This document shows positions 18,748 to 27,609 of a stretch of 64,000 bases of DNA, piece after piece. The notes beneath the pieces are model-generated. The model saw only the letters and a list, made by a program, of their open reading frames with translations, was not told the DNA's origin and searched no databases. A program made the translations under genes and the position numbers. The stretch comes from Paenibacillus validus NBRC 15382 (GTDB lineage Bacteria > Bacillota > Bacilli > Paenibacillales > NBRC-103111). Location of the stretch: contig NZ_BIMH01000001.1 of assembly GCF_004000985.1 (NCBI RefSeq), forward strand, positions 248,001 to 312,000, written 5' to 3'. The first letter of the stretch is position 1, and every line of letters begins with the position of its first letter.

Positions 18748-19896
18748 TCAGCTTCGGCGGATTTGCGCCGCCGCCGACCGCGCCCAAGCGTCGCTCGCGA
18801 CAATCGTATCCAGGTCAGGCCCGTCTATCGCCTCATGCTTCGCCATCACCTCGGCGATAATGCGCTCGATGGCGAGGAAGGAGATGTCCCCCTTCAAGAA
18901 ACGTTCGACCGCGACCTCATTCGCCGCATTATATACCGTCGGCATCGTGCCGCCCTTTCGGCCGCTCTCAAATGCCATCGCCAAGCAAGGGTATCGGGCA
19001 AAGTCCATTTCCCGAAAATGCAGCTTGCCGATGTCGGCCAGCCTCAGACGCTTCGAAGGCGTTACCATTCGATTCGGATACGTTAAAGCGTATTGGATCG
19101 GCACCCGCATATCAGGCAAGCCCATCTGTGCAATAATGCTACAGTCGACGAACTCGACGAACGAATGAACGATACTTTCCGGATGGATCACCACCTCGAT
19201 TTGGTCGTAGGATAACCCGAACAACCAATGCGCTTCGATCACCTCGAGCCCTTTGTTCACCATGGTTGCGGAGTCGATCGTAATCTTCGCGCCCATCGAC
19301 CAATTCGGATGTTTAAGCGCATCCTCCACGGAAACCGAGGCCAGTTCTTCGCGTGTACGATCGCGAAACGATCCGCCTGACGCGGTCAGCGTAATGTTAT
19401 GTATATGATCTTTATTCTCGCCGTTCAAGCACTGGAAAATTGCGGAATGCTCGCTGTCGATCGGCAACAGCGAAACCTGCTTCCGTTCCGCCAGCGCCGT
19501 TACCAAGTGCCCTGCGCTTACTAACGTTTCTTTGTTGGCCAGGCCAATGTGCTTGCCCGCTTCGATGGCCGCCAGCGTCGGCTTTAAGCCCTGACTGCCG
19601 ACAAGCGCCGTCACGAGCAGCTCGGCGTCCGTCCCCGCAGCGACTTCGAGCAGCCCTTCTTCGCCATAGAACACTTCGGTTCCCGCCGGCACATCGATTC
19701 TCAGCCTCTCGGCCAAATCACGCGTCGCCACCGCTACCTTCTTCGGGCGAAAGCGCCTGACCTGCTCCCCGAGCAAGCCGATATTATAACCGCCGGCCAA
19801 GCCTTCGACTTCGTAAGCTTCCGGATCATGCGAGATGACATCCAGCGTCTGCGTGCCGATGGAGCCCGTCGATCCGAGAATGCTGATCTTTTTCAC
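18748..19896 (-). CDS. dxr: 1-deoxy-D-xylulose 5-phosphate reductoisomerase
   Basis: Dxr converts DXP to 2-C-methyl-D-erythritol 4-phosphate with NADPH, the first committed step of the MEP isoprenoid pathway. The 382-residue protein has the N-terminal nucleotide motif ILGSTGSIGTQTLDV, the LANKETLVSAG motif, the substrate-binding PIDSEHSAIFQCL loop and LTASGGSFRD. The C-terminal helical domain includes ANEVAVERFL. The start is GTG at 19896. Its product feeds isoprenoid synthesis used by uppS two genes upstream. The 174-base gap to rseP shows no clear terminator. Confidence 0.97.
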   Translation of the reverse strand: MKKISILGSTGSIGTQTLDVISHDPEAYEVEGLAGGYNIGLLGEQVRRFRPKKVAVATRDLAERLRIDVPAGTEVFYGEEGLLEVAAGTDAELLVTALVGSQGLKPTLAAIEAGKHIGLANKETLVSAGHLVTALAERKQVSLLPIDSEHSAIFQCLNGENKDHIHNITLTASGGSFRDRTREELASVSVEDALKHPNWSMGAKITIDSATMVNKGLEVIEAHWLFGLSYDQIEVVIHPESIVHSFVEFVDCSIIAQMGLPDMRVPIQYALTYPNRMVTPSKRLRLADIGKLHFREMDFARYPCLAMAFESGRKGGTMPTVYNAANEVAVERFLKGDISFLAIERIIAEVMAKHEAIDGPDLDTIVASDAWARSAAAQIRRS

Positions 19897-19921
19897 TGCG
19901 GCCTACCCCCAGCACTCATAA

Positions 19922-20710
19922 TTAAACATGCGGAATTAAGGAAACCACATGCAGAAACGGGAAGACGATCAGCCAGCTGTCCGTCCGATCGAGCACCCCG
20001 CCGTGACCCGGCAAAATCATGCCGGAATCTTTAATTCCCTTCACCCGCTTGTAAGCCGACTGCACCAAATCGCCAACCTGCCCGACGACTGCGATCACGA
20101 GGCCGATCCATACAGCCTGCGCGTACCCGAGCAGATCCGGCCGGCACCAGGCGAAACCGATCGCCACGATGACGGATAATACCGTTCCGCCTATGGCGCC
20201 CTCGACCGACTTCTTCGGACTGATCGTAGGCCAGAGCGGCGTCTTCCCGATCATCGAACCGGTGAAGTAAGCGCCCGAATCCGTTGTCCAGATGCACAAA
20301 AATACGAGCAGCGTCAAAAACAGCCCGTGATCCGGAATGGTGCGGGTTTCGATCATATAATGAAAGCCGAGTCCGACGTATGCCATGCCGAGGAAAGCCG
20401 TCGCTACGTGATCGATCGTCGTTTTGTTCTTCGTGATCACGGTGGCGGCCAAGAACAGAAACAGGAACAACCATATGCCCTGCGCCGACGACATGAAGCC
20501 AAACTGCCACGGCAGCGTCAACACGACGACTCCGATGTAACCGATGACCTGGATCACCCGGTTTCGATTCAAGCCGTTCATTCTCAAAAATTCGTCATAC
20601 CCGATCAGCGCGAGCGCAACAATGAGTCCGGCAAACCAGTAGCCGCCCAAGTACAACATGATGAAAAATCCGAGCCCCGCCACTAATCCAGTAACGATCC
20701 GCTGCTTCAA
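19922..20710 (-). CDS. cdsA: Phosphatidate cytidylyltransferase
   Basis: CdsA makes CDP-diacylglycerol from CTP and phosphatidic acid in the membrane. The 262-residue protein has about seven to eight hydrophobic segments. It carries the family signature GDLVQSAYKRVKGIKDSG followed by LPGHGGVLDRTDS, and the upstream SPKKSVEGAIGG block. The start codon is TTG, with GGAGG seven bases upstream. It follows uppS by 20 bases and precedes dxr by 25, the usual uppS-cdsA-dxr-rseP order. Confidence 0.96.
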   Translation of the reverse strand: MKQRIVTGLVAGLGFFIMLYLGGYWFAGLIVALALIGYDEFLRMNGLNRNRVIQVIGYIGVVVLTLPWQFGFMSSAQGIWLFLFLFLAATVITKNKTTIDHVATAFLGMAYVGLGFHYMIETRTIPDHGLFLTLLVFLCIWTTDSGAYFTGSMIGKTPLWPTISPKKSVEGAIGGTVLSVIVAIGFAWCRPDLLGYAQAVWIGLVIAVVGQVGDLVQSAYKRVKGIKDSGMILPGHGGVLDRTDSWLIVFPFLHVVSLIPHV

Positions 20711-20730
20711 GTCGATTCCTCCAATTGCCG

Positions 20731-21498
20731 CTACAATCCGCCGTATCTCCGGGCTCGCCGCTGATATTCTTGTATCGCTTCATAAAAGTGCGGCTCGGTG
20801 AACTCCGGCCAGCACAAATCCGTAAACCACAGCTCCGAATACGCCAGCTGCCACAGCATGAAGTTGCTGATCCGCAGCTCCCCGCTCGTCCGGATAAGCA
20901 AATCGGGGTCCGGCAACGGATCGGTCAGCAAATATCGCGAGAACAGATGCTCATTGATTTCTGCCGGGTTCACTTTCCCGTCTTTTGCGTCTTGAGCAAG
21001 CCTCTGAATACCGGAAAGCATCTCTTTGCGACTCCCGTAATTTAAAGCAAAATTCAAGATAAGGCCCGTATTGTGTTTCGTTTTGTCGATCGCGTCCTGA
21101 ACGGTTTTCAACGTATAGTCAGGCAACCCTTCAGGCCAGCCGGTCATACGTATTCGGACGTTGTTCGCAATCAGTTCTTCGATTTCTTTAGGAAAAAACT
21201 CCAGCGGCAATTTCATCAAGTACTCAACTTCTTCCTTCGGCCTCTTCCAATTTTCTGTGGAAAAAGCATACATCGTCAGCACTTTCACCCCGATATGATT
21301 CGCCGCCATCGTTATTTTTTTCACGTTTTTCATCCCCGAATGGTGACCCGCAACCCGCGGCAGCCCGCGTTTCTGCGCCCATCGGCCGTTGCCGTCCATG
21401 ATGACGGCGACATGATTCGGTATATTATCGGAATCGAGCGCGCTTGCAGCCTCTTCCCCTTCCGACTTTCCTCCGAACCACTTTCTGAATGGTTTCAT
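20731..21498 (-). CDS. uppS: Undecaprenyl diphosphate synthase (isoprenyl transferase)
   Basis: UppS extends farnesyl diphosphate with cis-isopentenyl units to the C55 carrier lipid of cell-wall synthesis. The 255-residue protein has MDGNGRWAQKRGLPR with the catalytic Asp, HHSGMKNV, TMYAFSTENWKRP and the RTSGELRISNFMLWQ block, all conserved in the family. The frame reaches a TTG at 21504, but the ATG at 21498 has a GGGGG seven bases away and is preferred. It follows frr across a compact terminator, so its expression is probably set by read-through. Confidence 0.97.
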   Translation of the reverse strand: MKPFRKWFGGKSEGEEAASALDSDNIPNHVAVIMDGNGRWAQKRGLPRVAGHHSGMKNVKKITMAANHIGVKVLTMYAFSTENWKRPKEEVEYLMKLPLEFFPKEIEELIANNVRIRMTGWPEGLPDYTLKTVQDAIDKTKHNTGLILNFALNYGSRKEMLSGIQRLAQDAKDGKVNPAEINEHLFSRYLLTDPLPDPDLLIRTSGELRISNFMLWQLAYSELWFTDLCWPEFTEPHFYEAIQEYQRRARRYGGL

Positions 21499-21531
21499 TG
21501 CCAATCCCCCGTCAGGAAAGACTAAAAGACT

Positions 21532-21553
21532 AAAAACCCCTCAATTAAGGGGG
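21532..21553 (-). terminator. Intrinsic terminator or attenuator after frr
   Basis: Immediately after the frr stop the minus strand reads CCCCT TAATTG AGGGG followed by TTTTT. AAAGAC and GTCTTT flanks can extend the fold. It lies within the frr-uppS gap and probably reduces read-through into uppS. Confidence 0.65.
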
Positions 21554-21563
21554 TCTTTACCCG

Positions 21564-22121
21564 TTACACTTCCATAATTTCTTTCTCTTTCGCCTGCAGC
21601 ACTTTATCGACTTCACCGATAAATTTATCCGTAAACTTTTGAATATCTTCTTGATGGCGGCGAGACTCATCTTCCGAGAGGCCGGCCGACTTCTCAAGCT
21701 TCTTGATCTCGTCGTTCGCATCGCGGCGGACGTTGCGGATCGCAACTTTCGCTTCTTCCCCGAACTTGCGCGTCATTTTCACCAATTCCGCACGGCGTTC
21801 TTCCGTTAGCGCCGGAATGATGATGCGAATGCTGCTGCCGTCGTTGGAAGGCGTCAAGCCAAGGTCGGATTTCATGATCGCTTTTTCGATCGCGGATACC
21901 GAGCTTTTATCCCAAGGTTGAATCATCAAGGTGCGGGAATCCGGTGTATTGATGTTCGCCAATTGGTTCACCGGCGTCATCGCCCCGTAATATTCCACCT
22001 GCACGCGGTCCAGAAGCGCTGGCGTCGCGCGGCCTGCCCGCAAGGTCAGAAGCTCTTTCTTCAAAGAACCGATAGCTTTTTCCATCCGGTCTTCAGCGTT
22101 TTTCTTAATGGATTGAGGCAT
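21564..22121 (-). CDS. frr: Ribosome recycling factor
   Basis: RRF splits post-termination ribosomes together with EF-G. The 185-residue protein matches the family length and has [21 protein letters not shown], the [16 protein letters not shown] turn, MIQPWDKS and the [16 protein letters not shown] helix. The ATG at 22121 lies three bases after the pyrH stop, so the two are probably co-translated. A terminator-like hairpin follows the stop. Confidence 0.98.
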   Translation of the reverse strand: MPQSIKKNAEDRMEKAIGSLKKELLTLRAGRATPALLDRVQVEYYGAMTPVNQLANINTPDSRTLMIQPWDKSSVSAIEKAIMKSDLGLTPSNDGSSIRIIIPALTEERRAELVKMTRKFGEEAKVAIRNVRRDANDEIKKLEKSAGLSEDESRRHQEDIQKFTDKFIGEVDKVLQAKEKEIMEV

Positions 22122-22124
22122 GTT

Positions 22125-22889
<765 letters not shown>

Positions 22890-22895
22890 CTATTT

Positions 22896-22922
22896 ACAAA
22901 AGAGGGAACACATCGTGTTCCC
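22896..22922 (-). terminator. Intrinsic terminator between tsf and pyrH
   Basis: The minus strand has a perfect 8-bp stem GGGAACAC / GTGTTCCC with a three-base loop (GAT), followed by TCTTTTGT. It lies 23 bases after the tsf stop and separates the translation genes from the pyrH-frr pair. Confidence 0.8.
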
Positions 22923-22945
22923 GCCTTTGGAATTCCGTATAGGTC

Positions 22946-23596
22946 TTACAGTTTCACTTGGCTCATGACTTCTTCTGCGAAGTTTTCTTGTTTCTTCTCC
23001 AAGCCTTCGCCGAGCTCGTAACGAACAAAGCGGCGGATCGACAAGTTTTCGCCGATCGTAGCGATTTTCTCTTTCAACACTTCTTCAACCGTTTTGTCCG
23101 GATCTTTAATGAACGGCTGCTCCAGCAAGCAGTATTCTTCGTAGAATTTAGCAAGACGGCCTTCTACGATTTTCTCCACGATTTTCTCCGGTTTGCCTTC
23201 GTTCAAGGCTTGGTTCGTCAAGATTTCACGTTCTTTATCGAGCGCATCTTGAGGAACTTCGTCACGGCGAAGGTATTTCGGGTTCGAAGCAGCAATATGA
23301 AGAGCTACGTCGCGAACGAAAGTTTTGAACGTATCGTTCTTGGCAACGAAGTCGGTTTCGCTGTTGACTTCAACCAATACGCCAATTTTACCGCCAGCGT
23401 GGATGTAGGACTCAATCATACCTTCCGTCGCAATACGATCGGATTTTTTGGCTGCCGCGGCCAATCCTTTTTCACGCAAAATTTCGGAAGCTTTCGTCAA
23501 ATCACCGTTTGCTTCTTCCAGCGCTTTCTTGCAATCGAGCATGCCCGCTCCTGTTTTCTCACGCAATTCTTTAACTGCTGCTGCACTTACTGCCAT
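22946..23596 (-). CDS. tsf: Elongation factor Ts, short form
   Basis: EF-Ts exchanges GDP for GTP on EF-Tu. The 216-residue protein has the N-terminal UBA-like domain with [18 protein letters not shown] and the [13 protein letters not shown] signature. B. subtilis EF-Ts is about 293 residues and has two tandem core repeats. Here the SETDFVAKN block runs straight into [12 protein letters not shown] and the [17 protein letters not shown] block, so one core repeat is lacking. The C-terminus ([19 protein letters not shown]) is intact, so this is a natural compact form rather than a truncation. It follows rpsB across a terminator. Confidence 0.96.
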   Translation of the reverse strand: MAVSAAAVKELREKTGAGMLDCKKALEEANGDLTKASEILREKGLAAAAKKSDRIATEGMIESYIHAGGKIGVLVEVNSETDFVAKNDTFKTFVRDVALHIAASNPKYLRRDEVPQDALDKEREILTNQALNEGKPEKIVEKIVEGRLAKFYEEYCLLEQPFIKDPDKTVEEVLKEKIATIGENLSIRRFVRYELGEGLEKKQENFAEEVMSQVKL

Positions 23597-23631
23597 GGTA
23601 GGGCCTCCTTAGGTTTAGGGATATGTACCTT

Positions 23632-23679
23632 AAAAAAAGGGCGGTGAAAGGATTTTGCACCTTTAAACCACCCTTTTTT
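23632..23679 (-). terminator. Terminator/attenuator between rpsB and tsf
   Basis: AAAAAAGGG and CCCTTTTTTT enclose a second stem AAAGG / CCTTT with an eight-base loop, giving a long stem-loop ending in seven Ts (23632-23638) on the minus strand. The A-rich 5' arm means it could work in both directions. Partial termination would make more S2 than EF-Ts. Confidence 0.75.
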
Positions 23680-23691
23680 GTATTCGCCTGC

Positions 23692-24390
23692 TTAAGCTGT
23701 CGTTTGCTCGCCTTGATGCGCTTCGATCACAGCGTCGGCCATTTTGGCTGTCAGCAATTTCACGGCGCGGATCGCATCGTCGTTACCTGGAATAACGTAG
23801 TCGATTTCGTCCGGATCGCAGTTCGTGTCAACGATACCGACGATCGGGATACCGAGCTTACGAGCTTCGGCAACAGCAATGCGCTCTTTACGAGGATCGA
23901 TGACGAACAATGCGCTCGGCAGACCCTTCATATGTTTGATACCGCCCAGGAATTTCTCCAGACGATCTTTTTCTTTGCGAAGAATAATAACTTCTTTCTT
24001 GGGAAGAACTTCGAACGTACCGTCGTTTTCCCATTTCTCCAACTCATGCAGACGGTTAATCCGTTGTTGGATGGTCGAGAAGTTCGTGAGCGTTCCGCCC
24101 AACCAACGTTGGTTGATGTAGAACATGCCGCTGCGTTCCGCTTCTTCTTTCACGGAATCTTGCGCTTGTTTTTTCGTGCCGACGAACAAGATTGTACCGT
24201 TCTCTTCGGCTACGGATTTGACGAAGTTGTACGCTTCCTCAACTTTTTTGACCGTTTTTTGCAGGTCGATAATATAAATGCCGTTTCTTTCGGTGAAGAT
24301 GTAACGATCCATTTTCGGGTTCCAACGACGGGTTTGATGACCGAAGTGTACCCCAGCTTCAAGCAGCTGTTTCATGGAGATTACTGCCAT
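23692..24390 (-). CDS. rpsB: 30S ribosomal protein S2
   Basis: S2 is a late-assembling protein that joins the head and body of the 30S subunit and is bound by S1 in some bacteria. The 232-residue protein has [43 protein letters not shown] and the [11 protein letters not shown] and [10 protein letters not shown] motifs. The frame runs six codons upstream, but the ATG at 24390 fits the family and has GGAGG nine bases away. A dedicated promoter and a 160-base structured leader precede it. Confidence 0.98.
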   Translation of the reverse strand: MAVISMKQLLEAGVHFGHQTRRWNPKMDRYIFTERNGIYIIDLQKTVKKVEEAYNFVKSVAEENGTILFVGTKKQAQDSVKEEAERSGMFYINQRWLGGTLTNFSTIQQRINRLHELEKWENDGTFEVLPKKEVIILRKEKDRLEKFLGGIKHMKGLPSALFVIDPRKERIAVAEARKLGIPIVGIVDTNCDPDEIDYVIPGNDDAIRAVKLLTAKMADAVIEAHQGEQTTA

Positions 24391-24443
24391 CCTCACGCAC
24401 CTCCTCAAAATTAGTTGTTTTGGTACCTCCGCGCGATATCATC

Positions 24444-24557
24444 TTCTCGGTGAAACTCCCAGATTATTGTCAGCCGCTGCAAACTTTGTCGCAGCCCGCT
24501 GCAACGCGGAAGCACGCTCACCGGAATTCATCGGCGTGTGGATTTTTACACCGAGAA
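24444..24557 (-). promoter_or_regulatory. Structured rpsB leader, candidate S2 autoregulatory RNA
   Basis: The 5' untranslated region is closed by a perfect 9-bp long-range pair, TTCTCGGTG (24549-24557) with CACCGAGAA (24444-24452). The first few bases lie at the expected transcription start, so 5-9 pairs would form in RNA. Inside are a CACGC/GCGTG stem and a TTGCAG/CTGCGA hairpin with a CGGG loop, so the whole folds as a multi-branched domain. E. coli S2 represses its own leader. Whether this one binds S2 is inference. Confidence 0.55.
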
Positions 24558-24559
24558 TT

Positions 24560-24588
24560 ACTATACCATAAGTAACATGAGGTTGCAA
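24560..24588 (-). promoter_or_regulatory. SigA promoter of rpsB
   Basis: On the minus strand TTGCAA (24583-24588) and TATAGT (24560-24565) are separated by 17 bases, with an extended -10 TGG. It lies between the terminator of the flagellar cluster and rpsB. Confidence 0.75.
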
Positions 24589-24613
24589 CCAGCGCCCCTT
24601 TTCGCCATAATCA

Positions 24614-24645
24614 AACAAAATCAGACCCCGGAACCCCGGAGTCTG
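24614..24645 (-). terminator. Terminator at the end of the flagellar/chemotaxis cluster
   Basis: CAGACTCCGG and CCGGGGTCTG form a 10-bp stem (one T-G pair) with a GGTT loop, followed by ATTTTGTTTG. It starts six bases after the stop of the last gene of the cluster and precedes the rpsB promoter, marking the end of the 31 kb run. Confidence 0.85.
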
Positions 24646-24650
24646 TTCGG

Positions 24651-25154
24651 TTACTTCTCGGTCAAGCCGGTAATGACCTGTTCGAGCGTTTGCGGACCTT
24701 TAAATACGTGTACGCCAGTATTTATGCTGCCGGCAAGCCGACGTTTTCTCATTTCTTCCTCAAACGTCTTCTTATCGGCAATGACCCCGCTCTGATACAG
24801 CAAGTCCGAAACTTGCCAAAGCACAAGGCCGCTGGTTACGTTGATATAAACTTCTCGGACAGGTTCTACCGGTTTGGCCCTCTCTTTCTCCAGCTCTTCG
24901 TTCACGCGCTGCTGGACTAAGGCGTCAACCTGCGGCTGCAAATATACTTTAACATCCTTCTCATACACATTGAAATATACGGAGGCCTTTTCTTTGATTT
25001 GTTCCCGGGTCATCGTTTCCGCTGCCGGCTGCTGTAAGTCTTCTTTGGACAGCCCCTGGTTTGCGGCGGGAGCGAAACTCATCAGCTGGAGCAGCACGGA
25101 ACCGGCGATCATCCCCGAGCCCAGTCCGTACAAGAGCGATTTTTTGTTGGACAT
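24651..25154 (-). CDS. MltG/YceG-like small membrane-anchored protein
   Basis: Function is not established. The 167-residue protein has an N-terminal hydrophobic segment (about 8-30), a charged coiled linker (about 45-95), and a C-terminal domain resembling the LysM-like substrate-binding half of MltG/YceG endolytic transglycosylases (LVLWQVSDLLYQSGVI, then a KTFEEEMRKRRL segment, then TGVHVFKGPQTLEQVITGL). The catalytic YceG domain is absent, so enzyme activity is not expected. It shares one base with the stop of the SwrB-like gene and is the last gene before the terminator. A glycan-binding or scaffolding role at the envelope near flagella is inference. Confidence 0.75.
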   Translation of the reverse strand: MSNKKSLLYGLGSGMIAGSVLLQLMSFAPAANQGLSKEDLQQPAAETMTREQIKEKASVYFNVYEKDVKVYLQPQVDALVQQRVNEELEKERAKPVEPVREVYINVTSGLVLWQVSDLLYQSGVIADKKTFEEEMRKRRLAGSINTGVHVFKGPQTLEQVITGLTEK

Positions 25155-25804
25155 CAGGGGCGCTCCTCCTGTTTCGCAAGCAGCAGGATCAAGCTGATCT
25201 CGCCTTTATTCATCCCGAGCTTCTTGGCGATGAAGTCCATCGACTTGCCGAGCTCGTACAACTCGAACAATTCGGCGTACCGCTGCTTGATATTCATTAA
25301 TGCAACAGGTTCGTTCGGCTGCTCGCGCGTTGCCGCCGGCTCCTGATCCGCAACAGGGACAGCTTGAAGCGGCGATTCGGAACGGGCAGGATCCGCATTC
25401 GTTGACAAGGAGCCGGGCGCAGACGCCGGGGCAGGCTCTGCCTGAATCACGGGCGCAGACGGAGCCTGGTGCTTCTGAATTTGTTCGGCGACAAAACCGA
25501 CCCGGTGAAGCTCGGATTGGAGCTGCTGATTATGCTTCTCAAGCGTTTCGACACGGGAAGCAAGCTTGGCGGCATGAACCTCGTAATCTTTTTTGGTTTC
25601 CGTAAAGAGCTGAATGATCGTTTTATTCTGCTCTTCCAGCTCGACGGCAAAGTGATCCATCGCGCTTTCCACATCTTTCATCGTGGTCGGAATTTCCGCG
25701 CTATGCTCGGCTTTTTTCGGCAAAAGCTTGGCGTAGACGATGATCACCAAGCCGAACAAGACGATATATACCCAAGGTTGGTTCAACGCGTTCACCTTTT
25801 TCAC
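25154..25804 (-). CDS. SwrB-like membrane protein with coiled coil
   Basis: The 216-residue protein occupies the position of B. subtilis swrB (ylxL), after sigD at the end of the fla/che operon. SwrB promotes assembly of the flagellar export gate and swarming. Visible are one N-terminal transmembrane segment (WVYIVLFGLVIIVYAKLL), a coiled coil at about 40-105, a Pro/Ala/Glu-rich linker at about 110-170, and a conserved C-terminal helix-turn-helix-like end ELYELGKSMDFIAKKLGMNK followed by GEISLIL. The track start is a GTG at 25804. A TTG at 25786 with AAGGTG upstream is equally likely and starts just before the membrane segment. Confidence 0.7.
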   Translation of the reverse strand: MKKVNALNQPWVYIVLFGLVIIVYAKLLPKKAEHSAEIPTTMKDVESAMDHFAVELEEQNKTIIQLFTETKKDYEVHAAKLASRVETLEKHNQQLQSELHRVGFVAEQIQKHQAPSAPVIQAEPAPASAPGSLSTNADPARSESPLQAVPVADQEPAATREQPNEPVALMNIKQRYAELFELYELGKSMDFIAKKLGMNKGEISLILLLAKQEERP

Positions 25805-25813
25805 AGCTTAATG

Positions 25814-26140
25814 TCAAAGCGATAAATCGATATGATGCCCTTTAAACGGATGATCATGGCGGGAGATCGGCGCTTTCTCCGGTTCTTTGGCTTCGGCCGT
25901 TCGCTTCGGGGTTCCGGATGTCCCCCGCTTCGAAGAACGTTCGCCGTTATCCTTGACGGATGCGCGGGCAGATTCCTCGGTTTTCGTGCTCTTATGGCGT
26001 TCCTCAACCACTTGCTTGGCCGCCGCTTCCGAAAGTGAAGCTTGGTCGGATAACGGTTTCTGGGTCAGCTGCTGCTGTTTGACTCCGACCTCTTCGTTCT
26101 TGTGCAATGCAAACTGCAATTCGACCGCCTTCAAACTCAT
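25814..26140 (-). CDS. Conserved small flagellar-operon protein of unknown function
   Basis: I do not recognise a named family with certainty. The 108-residue product starts MSLKAVELQFALHKNEEVGV. That resembles short proteins of Clostridia and Paenibacillus flagellar operons, which begin with a similar ELQ-(x)n-EVG pattern and end in a HIDL motif, seen here as HHIDLSL. The middle is hydrophilic and basic, rich in Lys, Arg, Ser and Glu, and probably disordered. No signal peptide or membrane segment is seen. It lies between fapA and the SwrB-like gene, with 9-36 base gaps. Confidence 0.65.
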   Translation of the reverse strand: MSLKAVELQFALHKNEEVGVKQQQLTQKPLSDQASLSEAAAKQVVEERHKSTKTEESARASVKDNGERSSKRGTSGTPKRTAEAKEPEKAPISRHDHPFKGHHIDLSL

Positions 26141-26176
26141 TGAACTTCCCCTCCCGTAACAGGCTGTTGCCTTGCG

Positions 26177-27592
26177 TTATTGAATCGGAAGCATCGCAAT
26201 ATCGCCGTCCACCAATTGAAACTTTACGCGCTGGGAAGTGTCCTTGATGAATTTCGTGTAACGACCGAGGACGATTTTCGTACCGCTGTACACGCTCGAG
26301 ATGACCTCGACCTTCGCCCGCTCCGAATCTTCAAGCGACTTCTCAATCTCCAGTGCACGTTCCTTCAATGAAGAGATCTCTTCCATAACCTGCTTCTTCG
26401 TATGGTTCAGCTTGATCCGCATCGCCACTTTATCCGGTCCGAGCTGTCCGGCCGCAGCCAATTGGTCGAGCAGCACGAGCGCTTTCTCCGTCTTGTCGAA
26501 ATTCTCGATCAACGTCTTTAGATTCGTACGCAGCTGCTGCAGCTCGTTGCGCAGCTCCGGCAGCACGCCTACCTCGATGACGGTTGCCGTCGACATCGAG
26601 TTTCCGATCGTTCGCCCAATGACGCATTCGCCCGCTTGAATCATTCCTCCGACGATCAATCCTTTGGTTCCCTTGCAGGCGACCAGTTTACCGGCGCGAA
26701 TTTGACAATGCATGATGCTTTGTCCCACGAGCACTTCTTCCCCGGCTTCGACCGTCGCATCCTGAATGAACGAGCATTTGACCCGTTTGCCTGCGCGAAT
26801 GATCGCTTTATTGTGCCCCAGGATACCGACGGTGATCTCGATCGAGCCCCCCGCTTCGAGATCCGCGCCGTCGACATTACCGGTAATCCGTATATCGCCC
26901 GCGGCCTTGATCCGGAATCCCGGAAGCACGCTGCCGCGAATAACGACCGACCCGACAAAATCAATATTGCCGATATTATAGTCTACGTCGCCGTTCACTT
27001 CAAATATCGGGAAGACGTTGATTTTTTCGCGGTCCGTCTTCGTCACCATCCCATCGATAGCGGCGTAAAGGGCAAGCTGATCCGGATCGGAGACGACATT
27101 TTTCCCGGGCTTGAAGCGAGCTTCCTTCCCGTCCTTGGCGAATATGGTTTCCCCGGTGACCGCACGTCCATCCGTTCCTTTACCTGCCGGTATGCGTTCT
27201 GCGATCAACTGTCCTTTACGGACATTGTTGATGGCCGTCACTTCTTTATAGTCAACTTTGCCGTCTTCCATTTCCAGCGGACGCTTGGATTGACCGTCCA
27301 AATCGAACAATAAACGTATTTGACCGTCCTGTCCATGCGCCGGGGGTTGACCGGTTGCAATCGCGGTTTTCGTAAAGAAAAACGATTTCGGATCTCTCAC
27401 GATCGCAAGGAGCTTGTCCTCGTCGATACCGTGCACGATATGATGCGATTTGATCAGTTCGTCCAGCTGTTCTTTAGTTACGGCAAATTTATCGTCGCAG
27501 TTCATAAACTGCAGGTAGGCGGTCAGTTTATCATCGGATAAGGTAAGGTCCAAATAATAACTTAACGGCATCGCCAGGTCGCCCATATTCAT
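26177..27592 (-). CDS. fapA: FapA-family (DUF342) protein
   Basis: DUF342/FapA proteins have an N-terminal mixed domain and a right-handed parallel beta-helix, then a coiled coil. The Vibrio FapA influences polar flagellum assembly. The 471-residue protein shows IPAGKGTDGRAVTGE (about 135-150), a hexapeptide-like stretch rich in GDIRITGNVDGADLEAGGSI-type repeats (about 200-330), and a coiled coil (about 340-430). ATGs at codons 1, 3 and 8 compete; I keep the longest. It follows sigD by 17 bases. B. subtilis lacks the gene in this operon. The specific role here is unknown. Confidence 0.85.
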   Translation of the reverse strand: MNMGDLAMPLSYYLDLTLSDDKLTAYLQFMNCDDKFAVTKEQLDELIKSHHIVHGIDEDKLLAIVRDPKSFFFTKTAIATGQPPAHGQDGQIRLLFDLDGQSKRPLEMEDGKVDYKEVTAINNVRKGQLIAERIPAGKGTDGRAVTGETIFAKDGKEARFKPGKNVVSDPDQLALYAAIDGMVTKTDREKINVFPIFEVNGDVDYNIGNIDFVGSVVIRGSVLPGFRIKAAGDIRITGNVDGADLEAGGSIEITVGILGHNKAIIRAGKRVKCSFIQDATVEAGEEVLVGQSIMHCQIRAGKLVACKGTKGLIVGGMIQAGECVIGRTIGNSMSTATVIEVGVLPELRNELQQLRTNLKTLIENFDKTEKALVLLDQLAAAGQLGPDKVAMRIKLNHTKKQVMEEISSLKERALEIEKSLEDSERAKVEVISSVYSGTKIVLGRYTKFIKDTSQRVKFQLVDGDIAMLPIQ

Positions 27593-27609
27593 AACCCCGC
27601 TTTCGTAGC

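Noticed and set aside
24420-24450. A GGTACC...CGCG motif like a T-box antiterminator
   Set aside because: It is on the plus strand, with no downstream synthetase or amino-acid gene and no specifier stem. The match to the T-box core is partial.
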